Part shown: one piece after another, positions 8,211-16,592 of the stretch
Position numbering within the stretch: position 1 is the stretch's first letter
Layout of the letters: the number at the start of each line of letters is the position of its first letter
Assembly: GCA_016721425.1 (NCBI GenBank)
Contig: JADKID010000038.1
Span: 62,001 to 126,000 of the forward strand
DNA: 64,000 nucleotides
Direction of reading: 5' to 3'
Source: Bryobacterales bacterium
Lineage (GTDB): Bacteria; Acidobacteriota; Terriglobia; Bryobacterales; Bryobacteraceae
The notes under the pieces: model-generated
Told to the model about the DNA's origin: nothing
The model's input: only the letters and a program-made list of their open reading frames with translations
Database searches by the model: none
Position numbers and translations under genes: made by a program

Positions 8211-10439
8211 TTACAGATCGTTGATCACGTTGATGGCGTAGAGCTTCGTGATGGTGTGATGGACGCCGCTGTCGCCGACGTGGGTCTTATCCCACACCGT
8301 CAACGCAATGACGTAGGCACAGCGGGACCCGCGGACGATTTGCCACGGATTCGTGGGCGCCGGACCAGGGCCGCCATCGAGCGCCGCCACAATGTCCCAG
8401 TTGGCCAGCACACCACCAGGCGCCGCCGGCGGCGGTCCAGGCCAGACGTTGGGTACGCGCAGATTCGGAGTCAGCGCCGGGATTGAGCCGCCCGCGCCGC
8501 CGTTCTTCTGGAACGACATGGCGTAGCCGCCGAAGTTGTCGTTCGGCTCCTGCTGCGGCGCCGCCGCGTCGATGGGCGGATCATAGGCGATGCCCGTGAT
8601 GGCGGCCGTCGTGCCCGCGTACGCCTTCAAGTGCAGATCGCCGCATCCGGTGATGCCGCCGATGGAGAGGATGGCGGCGTCGGGATTGCGGTTGTCGATC
8701 CACACCACCACCTGATCTACCGCAGCCACTGTGCCGGGATAGAGGCCGCCCGGCAGTGCCCGGTCCCGCGCCTCCACCAGCAGCACATAGCGGCCATTCA
8801 ACGGCCCGCTGCCCCACGCGTATCCGTCCACCTTCGGCACCGAGGGCGGCCCGATGAAGCACGTCTCCGTGGACCACGCCGCCACCAGATTGCCATTCAG
8901 AATCGTGTTCGGCGTCGGCGGGAACGGCGGGCAGCCCGAGGACCACGGATGGCTGAGATTGTCACCATACACCACCGGTGCAATCAGCGGCACTCCGCCC
9001 GAGGCGTCCGGGAACAGCGGCACCGGCGCGGCCGGAGATACGGCATAATGCGCCAGCACGTATTGCGTCATCAGCCGGTCGCAGCCCACCACGTAGGCGC
9101 TGCCGGTGATGGTGAAGGCGCCGCCGATGGAGAGCTCCGGTACCGCCGGATTGATGTCGTTGACAGCCTTGATCAGCTTGGTGGACGACGCCGGATGGAA
9201 TGGGTCCGGCGCCACCAGAGCGTTCACCTGCGCGGCCTCCTTGACCTGCACGGCCAGCGTCTTCAGCTTGAAGCTGGTGGTGTCCGTCAGGTGCAGGCCG
9301 CCCGTTCCAAAGACATCCAGGAGGACGTCAAACGTGGTCTCACCAGGGGGCAGCAGGAAGCGGTCGAGATAGCCGAGCACTCCGCCCGCCACCGCCACAT
9401 TCGAGCTGCTCTGCGCCGGCGGACGCCCGCAGTTCGGGTATACCACCGCATCGTTGACCCATGGCCCCAGCCCCCACCGATAGCTGAGCGTGTAGTGCGT
9501 AAACGCTCCGCCGGCCGCCGTGCCGGTGATCGTGATGCCGTTGAAGCTGGCGCACGCCGCCACCACGCCGGATGTGGCGCAAACGCCTGTAGCCGGTGTG
9601 TCGATATCGGCCAGCAGTGGCCGGAAGCAGTTCCGCACGCAGCGGAAGTAGGTCCGCAGGCACCGCGCCACATCCACCAGATTCCGCGCCCGCGCCAGGC
9701 AGCAGCCAAAGCGGATGGAGCACAGGCACCAGCAGCGGCAGAAGCGGAAGAACGGGTCCTTGGCGTGTTCGGCAAATGCCGCGCGGCCCAGCAGCGCGGG
9801 CGCCGTCTCGGTCGTCAGCATCCGCTCAAAGATCGCCGCGGCGCTTTCGCTGCCCTCGTAGCAATCAATCTGGCCGGCTTCAATCTCGCCCGGGATGCCC
9901 AGCGGGAAATCCACACTCGCCAATTCCTTGCTCAGATACGGCCGGTAAGCGTCGGCCAGAGACTTCACCAGCGTCTGGAAGTCCTGCCGTTCGTCATCGG
10001 TCCAGGGGTTAGATACCGGCGTCCCCAGCGTCTGTCGCACGCAGATCCAGTAGCGCCGCAGATAATAAACATAAGCGCGAAAATTGCGCGGTCCCCGGCA
10101 CAGAAGCCAGCCAAAGATGATGCAGCACCGGATGTGCTCCACGCACCACTTCCACCGCTCTGCCGGTCCCGCCGCCTGCCTGCCCTCCGCACCAAGCACC
10201 GCCATCGCCATCTCAACGTTCACAAACCGGCCGAACAACTGGTTGGCGAGTTCGATCTCGTCGTCACACGGCTGAGTCGCCTCCAGCGTCTCTTTGGTCA
10301 GGTCCTTCGCAGACTGGCTGCGCTTGAGGTCCCTTTCCAGAACCGGTTGATACACGGCCAGCAGTTGAGCGAGTACGCTCTGCAGTTCCTTGTCCTGCAG
10401 ATCAAACTCCTCTTTCGCATTACGAGATTCATCAGCCAT
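8211..10439 (-). CDS. uncharacterised protein with duplicated Cys-rich helical units (742 aa)
   Basis: The ATG at 10439 has a textbook GGAGG six bases upstream. The N-terminal third holds two diverged copies of one unit (about residues 25-138 and 155-277). Each has a helix like 'LLAVYQPVLERDL' / 'LADAYRPYLSKEL', then a Cys-dense helical segment ('WKWCVEHIRCC…YWICVRQ' at about 97-136; 'FRFCRCWCLCSIRFGCC…YFRCVRNCF' at about 234-272). The remaining 460 residues look beta-rich with scattered cysteines and no signal peptide. No family is recognised. It lies 88 bases after the CHAT gene on the same strand and shares an upstream motif with the anti-sigma gene. Confidence 0.7.
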   Translation of the reverse strand: MADESRNAKEEFDLQDKELQSVLAQLLAVYQPVLERDLKRSQSAKDLTKETLEATQPCDDEIELANQLFGRFVNVEMAMAVLGAEGRQAAGPAERWKWCVEHIRCCIIFGWLLCRGPRNFRAYVYYLRRYWICVRQTLGTPVSNPWTDDERQDFQTLVKSLADAYRPYLSKELASVDFPLGIPGEIEAGQIDCYEGSESAAAIFERMLTTETAPALLGRAAFAEHAKDPFFRFCRCWCLCSIRFGCCLARARNLVDVARCLRTYFRCVRNCFRPLLADIDTPATGVCATSGVVAACASFNGITITGTAAGGAFTHYTLSYRWGLGPWVNDAVVYPNCGRPPAQSSSNVAVAGGVLGYLDRFLLPPGETTFDVLLDVFGTGGLHLTDTTSFKLKTLAVQVKEAAQVNALVAPDPFHPASSTKLIKAVNDINPAVPELSIGGAFTITGSAYVVGCDRLMTQYVLAHYAVSPAAPVPLFPDASGGVPLIAPVVYGDNLSHPWSSGCPPFPPTPNTILNGNLVAAWSTETCFIGPPSVPKVDGYAWGSGPLNGRYVLLVEARDRALPGGLYPGTVAAVDQVVVWIDNRNPDAAILSIGGITGCGDLHLKAYAGTTAAITGIAYDPPIDAAAPQQEPNDNFGGYAMSFQKNGGAGGSIPALTPNLRVPNVWPGPPPAAPGGVLANWDIVAALDGGPGPAPTNPWQIVRGSRCAYVIALTVWDKTHVGDSGVHHTITKLYAINVINDL

Positions 10440-10503
10440 GGTTCCTCCAGACAGATGGGCCGGATCGGTTCCGTCCATCCACTGTCAGAAGAGTGAAGTG
10501 GAA

Positions 10504-10519
10504 CGTCGAAGCGTTTCAC
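10504..10519 (-). promoter_or_regulatory. TGAAACG motif upstream of the Cys-rich gene
   Basis: On the minus strand the gap before the 742-aa gene contains GTGAAACGCTTCGACG. A 16-base site before the anti-sigma gene (14554-14569) differs at three positions. TGAAAC is the -35 element of several ECF sigma factors in other bacteria; no convincing -10 element was found. Confidence 0.3.
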
Positions 10520-10527
10520 GCCAGGAT

Positions 10528-13005
10528 TCAGCGCAATGAATATAGTTGAAAGGGAGCCCAGTAGTACGGCGCCGCATTGCGCCCGCCGCTGCGGATCATC
10601 TGCAGCTTGGCGGCCCGCAGCGCGTCTGCCGGTGTCCGCCCCGCGGCCAATCCACCGTAGAGATGATCCATCAGACGTGGCGTCGTCTGGTCGTTCACCT
10701 CCCACAACCCGGCGATCACATGCCGTGCGCCGGCTTGTAGAAAAGCCCAGGTGAGCCCCACCAGACCCTCGCCCGCATAGGCCCGCACGCCCGCGCTGCG
10801 GCACGCCGAAATGGTCACAACCTCCGCCGCAATGGGACGCTGCATGATATCCCGCGCGCGCAGTTTGTGATGGGGCGGCGTGCCGGCCAGCACGATGGCC
10901 GAATCCATCGGACTCTCCGGATTCGCCGTCGCATGGGCGGCAAAGTGGATCAGGCGGAATCGCTCTGGTGACGCTTCGAGATACGACGCCGGCGTCACCC
11001 CTGCGGCCTGGTACTCCACGGCGCCGGCGCCGCCAAAGTGGCCCCGTACCAGGCGCATCTCCTCCGCCGCAAACGGCAGGGCGGGGAACCCCTCATCCAC
11101 CGCCGCAGGCGCGCCCATCAGCAGCAGCGGCGCCCCGCGCCACGGTGCGCGAGCCCGTTCCGGCTCCAGCAAACTCAGCGCCGGCGTCACCGATAGCGTG
11201 ACGTCTTCAATCCAGTAGTGCCGCCGCGGCTCGGGCACCGGGATCGATTCGAAGTTCAGCGAATGCAGAATGCCGTCCGGTTCCAGGATCACCCGCGCGT
11301 TCGCAGGGATCGCCTCGCGAAGCGGCGCCAGCAGCGCATCATACAGCCGCCGCCCGGAGGGATTCTCCGTATCCAGGGGATCACGGCCCCGCTCGACAAA
11401 TGCCAGGTACTCCCGTGCAATCGGCCGGATCACCTCTTCGCCCAATAGCTCGAACGATTGGACTCCCGCCGCGTTCACCACCCACGCGAAAGAACGCTCA
11501 GGCGCCAGCCAGAACGACACAAGCGTAGCGCCCTCAGCCCGCGCCACGGCCCTCAGGTGTGACGCGTCCGACCCGCCGGACGGCCGCGCCTTGCCCTGAT
11601 TCAACTTCTCCGCCAGCAGCAGCGCGCGGCTTGCCTCCGCCACAGCTAGCGCTCGCTCCGGTTGCCCCTCGCGCATCAGAAAACTCACGTAGCTCCGGTA
11701 GAAGCGGATGCCGCCCGCCATGTACGACAGCTTGTTGCTATCGGCGCGCAAGCCGGCGCGCCGCTGTTCCACCAAGCGGAGCGCCGCGCGGAAATGCCCT
11801 TCCGCCCCCCGCGCATCGCCAGTCCTCGCCGCCAGCTCCGCCGCTATCACACGCGCGTCCAGCACCGGCGTAGGGTCCTGGAACGGTGCCCGGAGCACCC
11901 GCTCCAACAGCGCCCGCGCCGCCTCGTTCTCACCCCGACCCACAGCCACGCGCGCTGCGCTCACCAGTGAAAACATCTCATCGTCGGCCGCGCCCGTATG
12001 GCTCAACAGCCTTTGCGCCTCGGCCACATGCCGCGCCGCGTCGTCCCACTCGCCGCGCTCAATTGCCAGCAGGCTCAGGTTGTTATGCCACAGCCCCATG
12101 CCCGCCCGGTCACCCGATTTCTGCGCCAGCACCAGCGCCTGCTCGTACGCCCGGCGCGCCTCGGCGCGCCTCGCCTGTTCCTGATACAGATTGCCCAGGA
12201 TGCCCAGCCAATGCTGCTCCATCGCCTGACTCCCCAGCCGCCGGCAATCCGCCACAGTCTGCGTCAGGCTCTCCTCGGACCTCTCCCATTCGCCCAATCG
12301 CAAATACAGATAGCCCAAGTTCCCGCGCGCATTCACGGCCGAATTCTCTGCTCCCGCTTTTTCCGACAACGCCAGCGCCTCCTGCAGGTGCGGCAGGGCC
12401 TCTTCATACCGGGCGCCTCGCAGATAAAGGTACGCCAGATTGCCTTCGCATGCCGCCTGGAGCATTGCGTCGCCCAGGATCCGCGCCCGCCGGCCCGCCC
12501 GCGCCAGCAGCTCCTTCGCCTCGTCCGCCTTGCCCTCCTCAATGCGCAGTACACTCCGCCGGATATCGATTTGCGCCACGATTCGTCCATCCACGCTGTC
12601 CCCGGCCAACGAGTATGCTTCGTCCAGCAGCCGCGACGATTCCGCCGAATCGCGCGCCAGTTGCGGCGCCGCCCACAGCATCTTCAACCGCGCTTCCAGT
12701 TCGCCGCCGCGCAATCCCGCCGGCAGCGTCTCCGGCAACAGCGCGCGCACTTGTTTGGAGGTGTCCTCACCCGAGCCCGTGAGCAACAGCAACTCCGCCC
12801 GCAGCAGGCGAAGTTGATAGGCGGTTTCGATCTGCCGGTCGCCCACCAGCGCCGCCGCCTGCTCCGCCACCGCCTGAGCTTCCTTCCGGCGGTCCTTCCG
12901 CAGTAGCTCCTCCGCGCGGACCAGTAACGAATCAGCCGTCTCCACCCCGCGCGGAGCGCATCCGGCCAGCACGAGAAGCAACAGAAACGCCGGGCTGCGT
13001 GTCAC
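10528..13005 (-). CDS. CHAT-domain peptidase with TPR repeats, lipoprotein
   Basis: Starting at GTG 13005, which overlaps the previous stop as GTGA, the 825-residue protein opens with a lipoprotein signal (LLLVLAGC). Some 400 residues of tetratricopeptide repeats follow, with repeated 'A..ALA..LG...' helices such as 'NLAYLYLRGARYEEAL' and 'NLGYLYLRLGEWERS'. The C-terminal CHAT (caspase-like) domain keeps the catalytic pair: His691 in 'IHFAAHA' and Cys735 in 'TISACRSAG', followed by 'GEGLVGLTWAFLQAGARHV'. It would be a cysteine protease tethered to the membrane, recognising partners through the TPR part. The gene follows an ECF sigma, an anti-sigma and a 281-aa gene in an overlapping series. 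Confidence 0.88.
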   Translation of the reverse strand: MTRSPAFLLLLVLAGCAPRGVETADSLLVRAEELLRKDRRKEAQAVAEQAAALVGDRQIETAYQLRLLRAELLLLTGSGEDTSKQVRALLPETLPAGLRGGELEARLKMLWAAPQLARDSAESSRLLDEAYSLAGDSVDGRIVAQIDIRRSVLRIEEGKADEAKELLARAGRRARILGDAMLQAACEGNLAYLYLRGARYEEALPHLQEALALSEKAGAENSAVNARGNLGYLYLRLGEWERSEESLTQTVADCRRLGSQAMEQHWLGILGNLYQEQARRAEARRAYEQALVLAQKSGDRAGMGLWHNNLSLLAIERGEWDDAARHVAEAQRLLSHTGAADDEMFSLVSAARVAVGRGENEAARALLERVLRAPFQDPTPVLDARVIAAELAARTGDARGAEGHFRAALRLVEQRRAGLRADSNKLSYMAGGIRFYRSYVSFLMREGQPERALAVAEASRALLLAEKLNQGKARPSGGSDASHLRAVARAEGATLVSFWLAPERSFAWVVNAAGVQSFELLGEEVIRPIAREYLAFVERGRDPLDTENPSGRRLYDALLAPLREAIPANARVILEPDGILHSLNFESIPVPEPRRHYWIEDVTLSVTPALSLLEPERARAPWRGAPLLLMGAPAAVDEGFPALPFAAEEMRLVRGHFGGAGAVEYQAAGVTPASYLEASPERFRLIHFAAHATANPESPMDSAIVLAGTPPHHKLRARDIMQRPIAAEVVTISACRSAGVRAYAGEGLVGLTWAFLQAGARHVIAGLWEVNDQTTPRLMDHLYGGLAAGRTPADALRAAKLQMIRSGGRNAAPYYWAPFQLYSLR

Positions 13006-13847
13006 GCCGGCCAGGGACGACCGTTGCCGGCGCCGCTGCCACCCTCGATGAACCCCTCGTACGCGCACCCCATCTCGATCCGCAGCATGCTCAGGCTGCG
13101 GTGATCTGCCCCCACCGTGATCTCCGCCAGGCGGATCAGCCCAAACTCCGGTATCTCAATCACGTTCCCCCATGCCTTGCACTCCGCTCCGCCGCTGCGC
13201 ACACCCTTCACCAGCGACGCTCTCAACTCGCCGCCCGCCTCCATCGCCCGCACCACCGCGTCGCCCGAGTACTTCTCAAAATAGCGCCGCGTCCGGTGCT
13301 TCTCCGCCGGGATGGTGTCGAGTCCGCCGCGCAGCAGGCGCCGGTCCAGATCCGCGCGGAAGCCATCGTCCTTCAGATAGCGCTCCCGCACCTTCGAAAA
13401 TGTGTCCAAATCGTCGAACGTCGCCGTGTCCAGTTCCACAGCCACTGGCTGGCCCGCGATGCGCAGATTCTCAAAACCGCTGCCAATGAACTGGATGGAA
13501 GGCTCTCCCCCGCCGGAGCCCGGATGCTTCGACGTGATGCGCATCACCATGCGATCCGCCGTTACCATGTCCAGCACGTTCAGGCCCTCAATGACCGACG
13601 TCGCCAGTGTGCTGTATGTCCCCGGTTTCTTCCCGCTCTCCACTCCCGTCACCTGCGACCATGCGGCCTTGCAGGAGATGATCTCCCGGAACCGGTAGTT
13701 CTCTACCCGGCTCCGCGAAACTCCCCCCGCCTCGCCAATCGCGGACGCCGCCTGCGCCTCCAGAATCTCCGCGAATGGACTCGTCAGCCGCCCGCTTAGT
13801 CCAACTGCGTGGGCGTGATAAAGAAACTCGCTCGTCATCGGATTCAT
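13002..13847 (-). CDS. uncharacterised 281-aa protein linked to the CHAT gene
   Basis: A 281-residue protein with overlaps at both ends (ATGA with the anti-sigma gene, GTGA with the CHAT gene). It starts 'MNPMTSEFLYHAHAVGLSGR' and shows beta-rich stretches such as 'VENYRFREIIS', 'YSTLATSVIEGLNVLDMVTADRM' and 'IQFIGSGFENLRI'. There is no signal peptide or membrane segment. I do not recognise a named domain. Its fixed position between a membrane anti-sigma and a caspase-like protease makes it a candidate substrate, ligand or regulator of the CHAT protein. Confidence 0.7.
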   Translation of the reverse strand: MNPMTSEFLYHAHAVGLSGRLTSPFAEILEAQAASAIGEAGGVSRSRVENYRFREIISCKAAWSQVTGVESGKKPGTYSTLATSVIEGLNVLDMVTADRMVMRITSKHPGSGGGEPSIQFIGSGFENLRIAGQPVAVELDTATFDDLDTFSKVRERYLKDDGFRADLDRRLLRGGLDTIPAEKHRTRRYFEKYSGDAVVRAMEAGGELRASLVKGVRSGGAECKAWGNVIEIPEFGLIRLAEITVGADHRSLSMLRIEMGCAYEGFIEGGSGAGNGRPWPA

Positions 13848-14569
13848 TCCTGCCTGTATTCAAGTGTGAAGGGATAGCGCAAACCGGGGGATGGAGATCC
13901 TTCCGCCTGCACCATCATGGTGTATTTGCCGGCCGCGTAGCGATGCGCCGGCAGCTCTACCAGCAGAGGCGCTCCCGCCTTCGGTTTTGGGTGCCGGACC
14001 ATGTCTTTGCGCTCTCCGCTGCCAGACCGGATTTCACAGACGTAATAGGCAGCAGTATACCCTTCCGGTAAGTCAAATGACAGCATGAACCGCAGCGCAT
14101 CCGGGCGCACCACAATCGTATCCACGCCCCGCGCCAGCCTCAGTTCATACGAGGAGACTGCCTGCGGCTGCCGCAATAGTGTCAACTCACGCTGCTGCTG
14201 CCACGCGAAGAATCCCACCGCCACGCATGCCGCATACGGTGCCAGCATCGGCAGCCGCATCCCGGAAAACCAGCGCTTCCACCATGCCGCCCGGGGCTCC
14301 TCCGATACACCCGGGCGGTCATGGCTTCGGAGACTGCGGAGCGATTCCCTCGCGAGAACCGACTTGAGGTTTTCCGCGAAGATGGCGCCGGCCCGGACTT
14401 CCTCCGAACAGACAGGGCACTCGAAGAAGTGCGCTTCGAACCGTTCCCGGTCATGGCCGGACAACTCGCCCAGCAGGTAACTGCTGGCGGCATCCAACTG
14501 AATCGACTCTTCGTGGTCCATCTCGTGCGTCTCGTCTTGGTTGTGATCTCTGTCGTTCAAACGTTTCAC
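13844..14569 (-). CDS. zinc-finger anti-sigma factor, membrane-bound
   Basis: The protein has an N-terminal anti-sigma zinc finger of the HC2 type (H-x3-C-x2-C in 'AHFFECPVC'), one membrane segment ('LPMLAPYAACVAVGFFAW', about residues 110-128) and an external beta domain of about 110 residues. It would hold the neighbouring ECF sigma factor at the membrane until a signal arrives. The start may be GTG 14569 or ATG 14521; neither has a strong ribosome-binding site. The gene follows the sigma gene closely and overlaps the next gene by four bases. Confidence 0.8.
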   Translation of the reverse strand: MKRLNDRDHNQDETHEMDHEESIQLDAASSYLLGELSGHDRERFEAHFFECPVCSEEVRAGAIFAENLKSVLARESLRSLRSHDRPGVSEEPRAAWWKRWFSGMRLPMLAPYAACVAVGFFAWQQQRELTLLRQPQAVSSYELRLARGVDTIVVRPDALRFMLSFDLPEGYTAAYYVCEIRSGSGERKDMVRHPKPKAGAPLLVELPAHRYAAGKYTMMVQAEGSPSPGLRYPFTLEYRQE

Positions 14570-14584
14570 TCTATTGGCGTTTCA
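14554..14584 (-). promoter_or_regulatory. two TGAAACG motifs before the anti-sigma gene
   Basis: On the minus strand the stretch after the sigma-factor stop contains TGAAACG twice, at 14578-14584 and 14562-14568. The second lies in GTGAAACGTTTGAACG, very close to the site before the 742-aa gene, and overlaps the possible GTG start. They may be autoregulatory ECF sites. Confidence 0.25.
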
Positions 14585-14586
14585 TT

Positions 14587-15159
14587 TCACGCCACTCCGC
14601 CCGCTGCCGCTCTCTTTGCCAGCACAGCCCGGAACCGGCCCTTCGCCCTGTGCACCAACACCCGCAAATAGCCCGCATTCACGCCAAATCGTTCGCACAC
14701 CGCCTGCCTGTCCTGCTCCTCCAGGAACACCTGCCGCAGAATTGACCTGTCCTTCTCCGGTAGTTCGCCCAGCACCCGCCGCACCGCCTCTTCCCTCTCC
14801 CCGCTCACCAGTCGCGCCTCAATGTCCATCCGCCCGTCAGCCTGCTCCGGCACGTTCTCCGGCGCCGCCGGGTTCTTCGCGCCGCTTCGGTAAAACTCGA
14901 AAATGACGTTGTTGCACACCGAGTTTACATACCCGCCCAGCCGCTCCGGATGCTCAATGCCGCCATCCGCCCGCAGCGCCCGGAACACACGCAGGAACAC
15001 CTCCTGGCGCAAATCCTCCACAGCCTGCGTCGCCCGCACCCGGCACCGCAGCTTGATGCTCAGCAGATCGCCGAAATACTGGATGAAATGGCGCTGCGTC
15101 TCCGGATCGCCGGCGGCCAGAGACGTCACATACGCTTGATTGAATTCCGAGGGCTCCAC
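14587..15159 (-). CDS. ECF-family RNA polymerase sigma factor
   Basis: Starting at GTG 15159 the protein has 190 residues. Region 2 is visible as 'FIQYFGDLLSIKLRCR' and 'DLRQEVFLRVFRAL', and region 4 as 'LPEKDRSILRQVFLE…ERFGVNAGYLRVLVHRAKGRFR', the DNA-binding helix-turn-helix. Between them is an extended linker. Longer in-frame starts exist upstream but run through a repeat that occurs elsewhere in non-coding DNA, so they are rejected. It is the first gene of the operon with its anti-sigma, the 281-aa protein and the CHAT lipoprotein, which are its probable targets. Confidence 0.82.
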   Translation of the reverse strand: MEPSEFNQAYVTSLAAGDPETQRHFIQYFGDLLSIKLRCRVRATQAVEDLRQEVFLRVFRALRADGGIEHPERLGGYVNSVCNNVIFEFYRSGAKNPAAPENVPEQADGRMDIEARLVSGEREEAVRRVLGELPEKDRSILRQVFLEEQDRQAVCERFGVNAGYLRVLVHRAKGRFRAVLAKRAAAGGVA

Positions 15160-15210
15160 AGGCGCTTTACGAGTAGTGCTACGAGTATATAGACCGGCCC
15201 TCGATGCGGG

Positions 15211-15325
15211 CAACCCAATGCCTGCGGAATGTACGGTGATCGTCTCTGCAATGGTGCTGGCCATAACCGTCCTGACGATCAATAGTGACCACCGCAGCCC
15301 CGCCGTTACAGCCGCGCCCAAGAGA
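15211..15325 (-). repeat. dispersed element, copy A, upstream of the sigma gene
   Basis: About 110 bases align without gaps, at roughly 80% identity by eye, to 17770-17884. Both copies keep an inverted repeat GATCGTC…GACGATC (here 15238-15244 and 15274-15280) around a TGGCCA core. Each copy lies just upstream, in the minus direction, of a protein gene. Confidence 0.6.
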
Positions 15326-15350
15326 TTCGCTGCCGCTGGCGCAGCCTCTT

Positions 15351-16592
15351 CTACTCCGGTTCCTTTTCCGAGCGCCAATCCTCTTGCCGCGGCATCAACT
15401 TAAGCCCACTCGCGGCGCTCTGCCAAGGCAAGTGGCGTTCCAGTTCCAGCAGTCCGCGGCCCAGCATCGCCCCAGGATCCCGTCCCAGCGCCCAGGTATC
15501 GGAGGAGGCGCCCCTCCACTCTGCCCACGCCCGCCGTAGCGCGGCTCGCCGCTGCCCCTGTTTCAGCAACTCCCCGACGACGGATTGCAGAAACAACTGC
15601 GGTATCACATGCCGCTCACCAATCCGGTAACCGGAATCCGCGCGCCGCAGCAAGGGCTCATCCAGGGCCGATTGCACCGCCAGCGATACGAAATCCAGTC
15701 CGCACCGGCGCGCAAAGTCCACATAGCCGGGAAAACGAGGATTGATCTCGATAACCTTGTGCCGGCCTTCCGCGGCATCCCACTTCAGCTCTACTTCTGC
15801 CGGTCCGCACCAGCCCACGTCGAGAAAGAACGGCAGCACCATCTCCACCAGTTCCGGCGCCGCGATGCTGATCCCGGATACTGTGACCCCCCCGGTTTGC
15901 GGATGCTGGCGGAGCTTCTGGAGACTGAATGCAGCCTCCAGAGCGCCCTTCCGCGAAAACAGCGCAACCACCGTCCGCATCGTCTCGGGCCCGCCCGGAA
16001 TGTACTCCTGCAGCATCACCTCGTCTGACGAGCCCTGCGCTTGCCGCACCCGCTTTCTCAGTTCCCCGGCCCGCCGCGGATAATACACCCCCTGTGCCCC
16101 GCCCACATCCACAGCCGGTTTGACCACGACGCGGCCGGCCCGTCCGCCCCGCGCCAGCACTTCCACCGCCTCCTCCTCCGTATAGACTTGCGGGGTCGCT
16201 ATGCCCAGCGCCGCGCACCGCCGCGCGCACGCTGACTTGTCGTACACCTCGCAAAACGCCTTCCAAGTGGGCACGTTGATCGCCGTCAATGCGCTCATTC
16301 GATCCCGATTTCGCGCCACCGCGGCGACGGAGCACGTGGAGAGCGGGAATAGTACATCGGGCCTCGTCGTTTCCACGAGCTTCAACAATCCGAGCGCGTG
16401 ATCGTCGAATGATTCGGCCTTCACTTCAAATTGCCGTGCCGCAAACCGCGACCGCAGCCCCAGCGGGAATCGCCGGGTGTCGGCACAGGCCGCAACATAG
16501 CCCGCTCCCTCCAATGCCCTCAGCGCCGCGAGTCCAGCCCCGCTGGTCCCGTCGGTCACCAGTACTCGTGCGCCCTTCTTACTGCCTGACAT
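15351..16592 (-). CDS. ATP-grasp enzyme (carbamoyl-phosphate-synthase-like fold)
   Basis: A 413-residue ATP-grasp protein from ATG 16592, overlapping the FemAB-like gene by 14 bases. The N-terminal Rossmann-like part is 'RVLVTDGTSGAGLAALRAL'; the ATP-grasp core includes 'VVKPAVDVGGAQGVYYP', 'LQEYIPGGPETM', 'AEVELKWD' and the metal ligands in 'VIEINPRFPGYVDFA'. Such enzymes join an acid to an amine or thiol using ATP. With a FemAB-type aminoacyl/acyltransferase next to it, the pair could build or modify a peptide or glycan. The product is unknown. Confidence 0.82.
   Translation of the reverse strand: MSGSKKGARVLVTDGTSGAGLAALRALEGAGYVAACADTRRFPLGLRSRFAARQFEVKAESFDDHALGLLKLVETTRPDVLFPLSTCSVAAVARNRDRMSALTAINVPTWKAFCEVYDKSACARRCAALGIATPQVYTEEEAVEVLARGGRAGRVVVKPAVDVGGAQGVYYPRRAGELRKRVRQAQGSSDEVMLQEYIPGGPETMRTVVALFSRKGALEAAFSLQKLRQHPQTGGVTVSGISIAAPELVEMVLPFFLDVGWCGPAEVELKWDAAEGRHKVIEINPRFPGYVDFARRCGLDFVSLAVQSALDEPLLRRADSGYRIGERHVIPQLFLQSVVGELLKQGQRRAALRRAWAEWRGASSDTWALGRDPGAMLGRGLLELERHLPWQSAASGLKLMPRQEDWRSEKEPE

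Noticed and set aside
8631..10496. 621-residue plus-strand frame antisense to the Cys-rich gene
   Set aside because: It is a GC-driven shadow: Arg/His/Ala-rich composition, no ribosome-binding site, and the opposite strand has a good start and protein-like sequence.
15160..15378. Long N-terminus for the ECF sigma factor
   Set aside because: It would translate the dispersed element found also at 17770-17884 in front of an unrelated gene; region 2 begins soon after GTG 15159.
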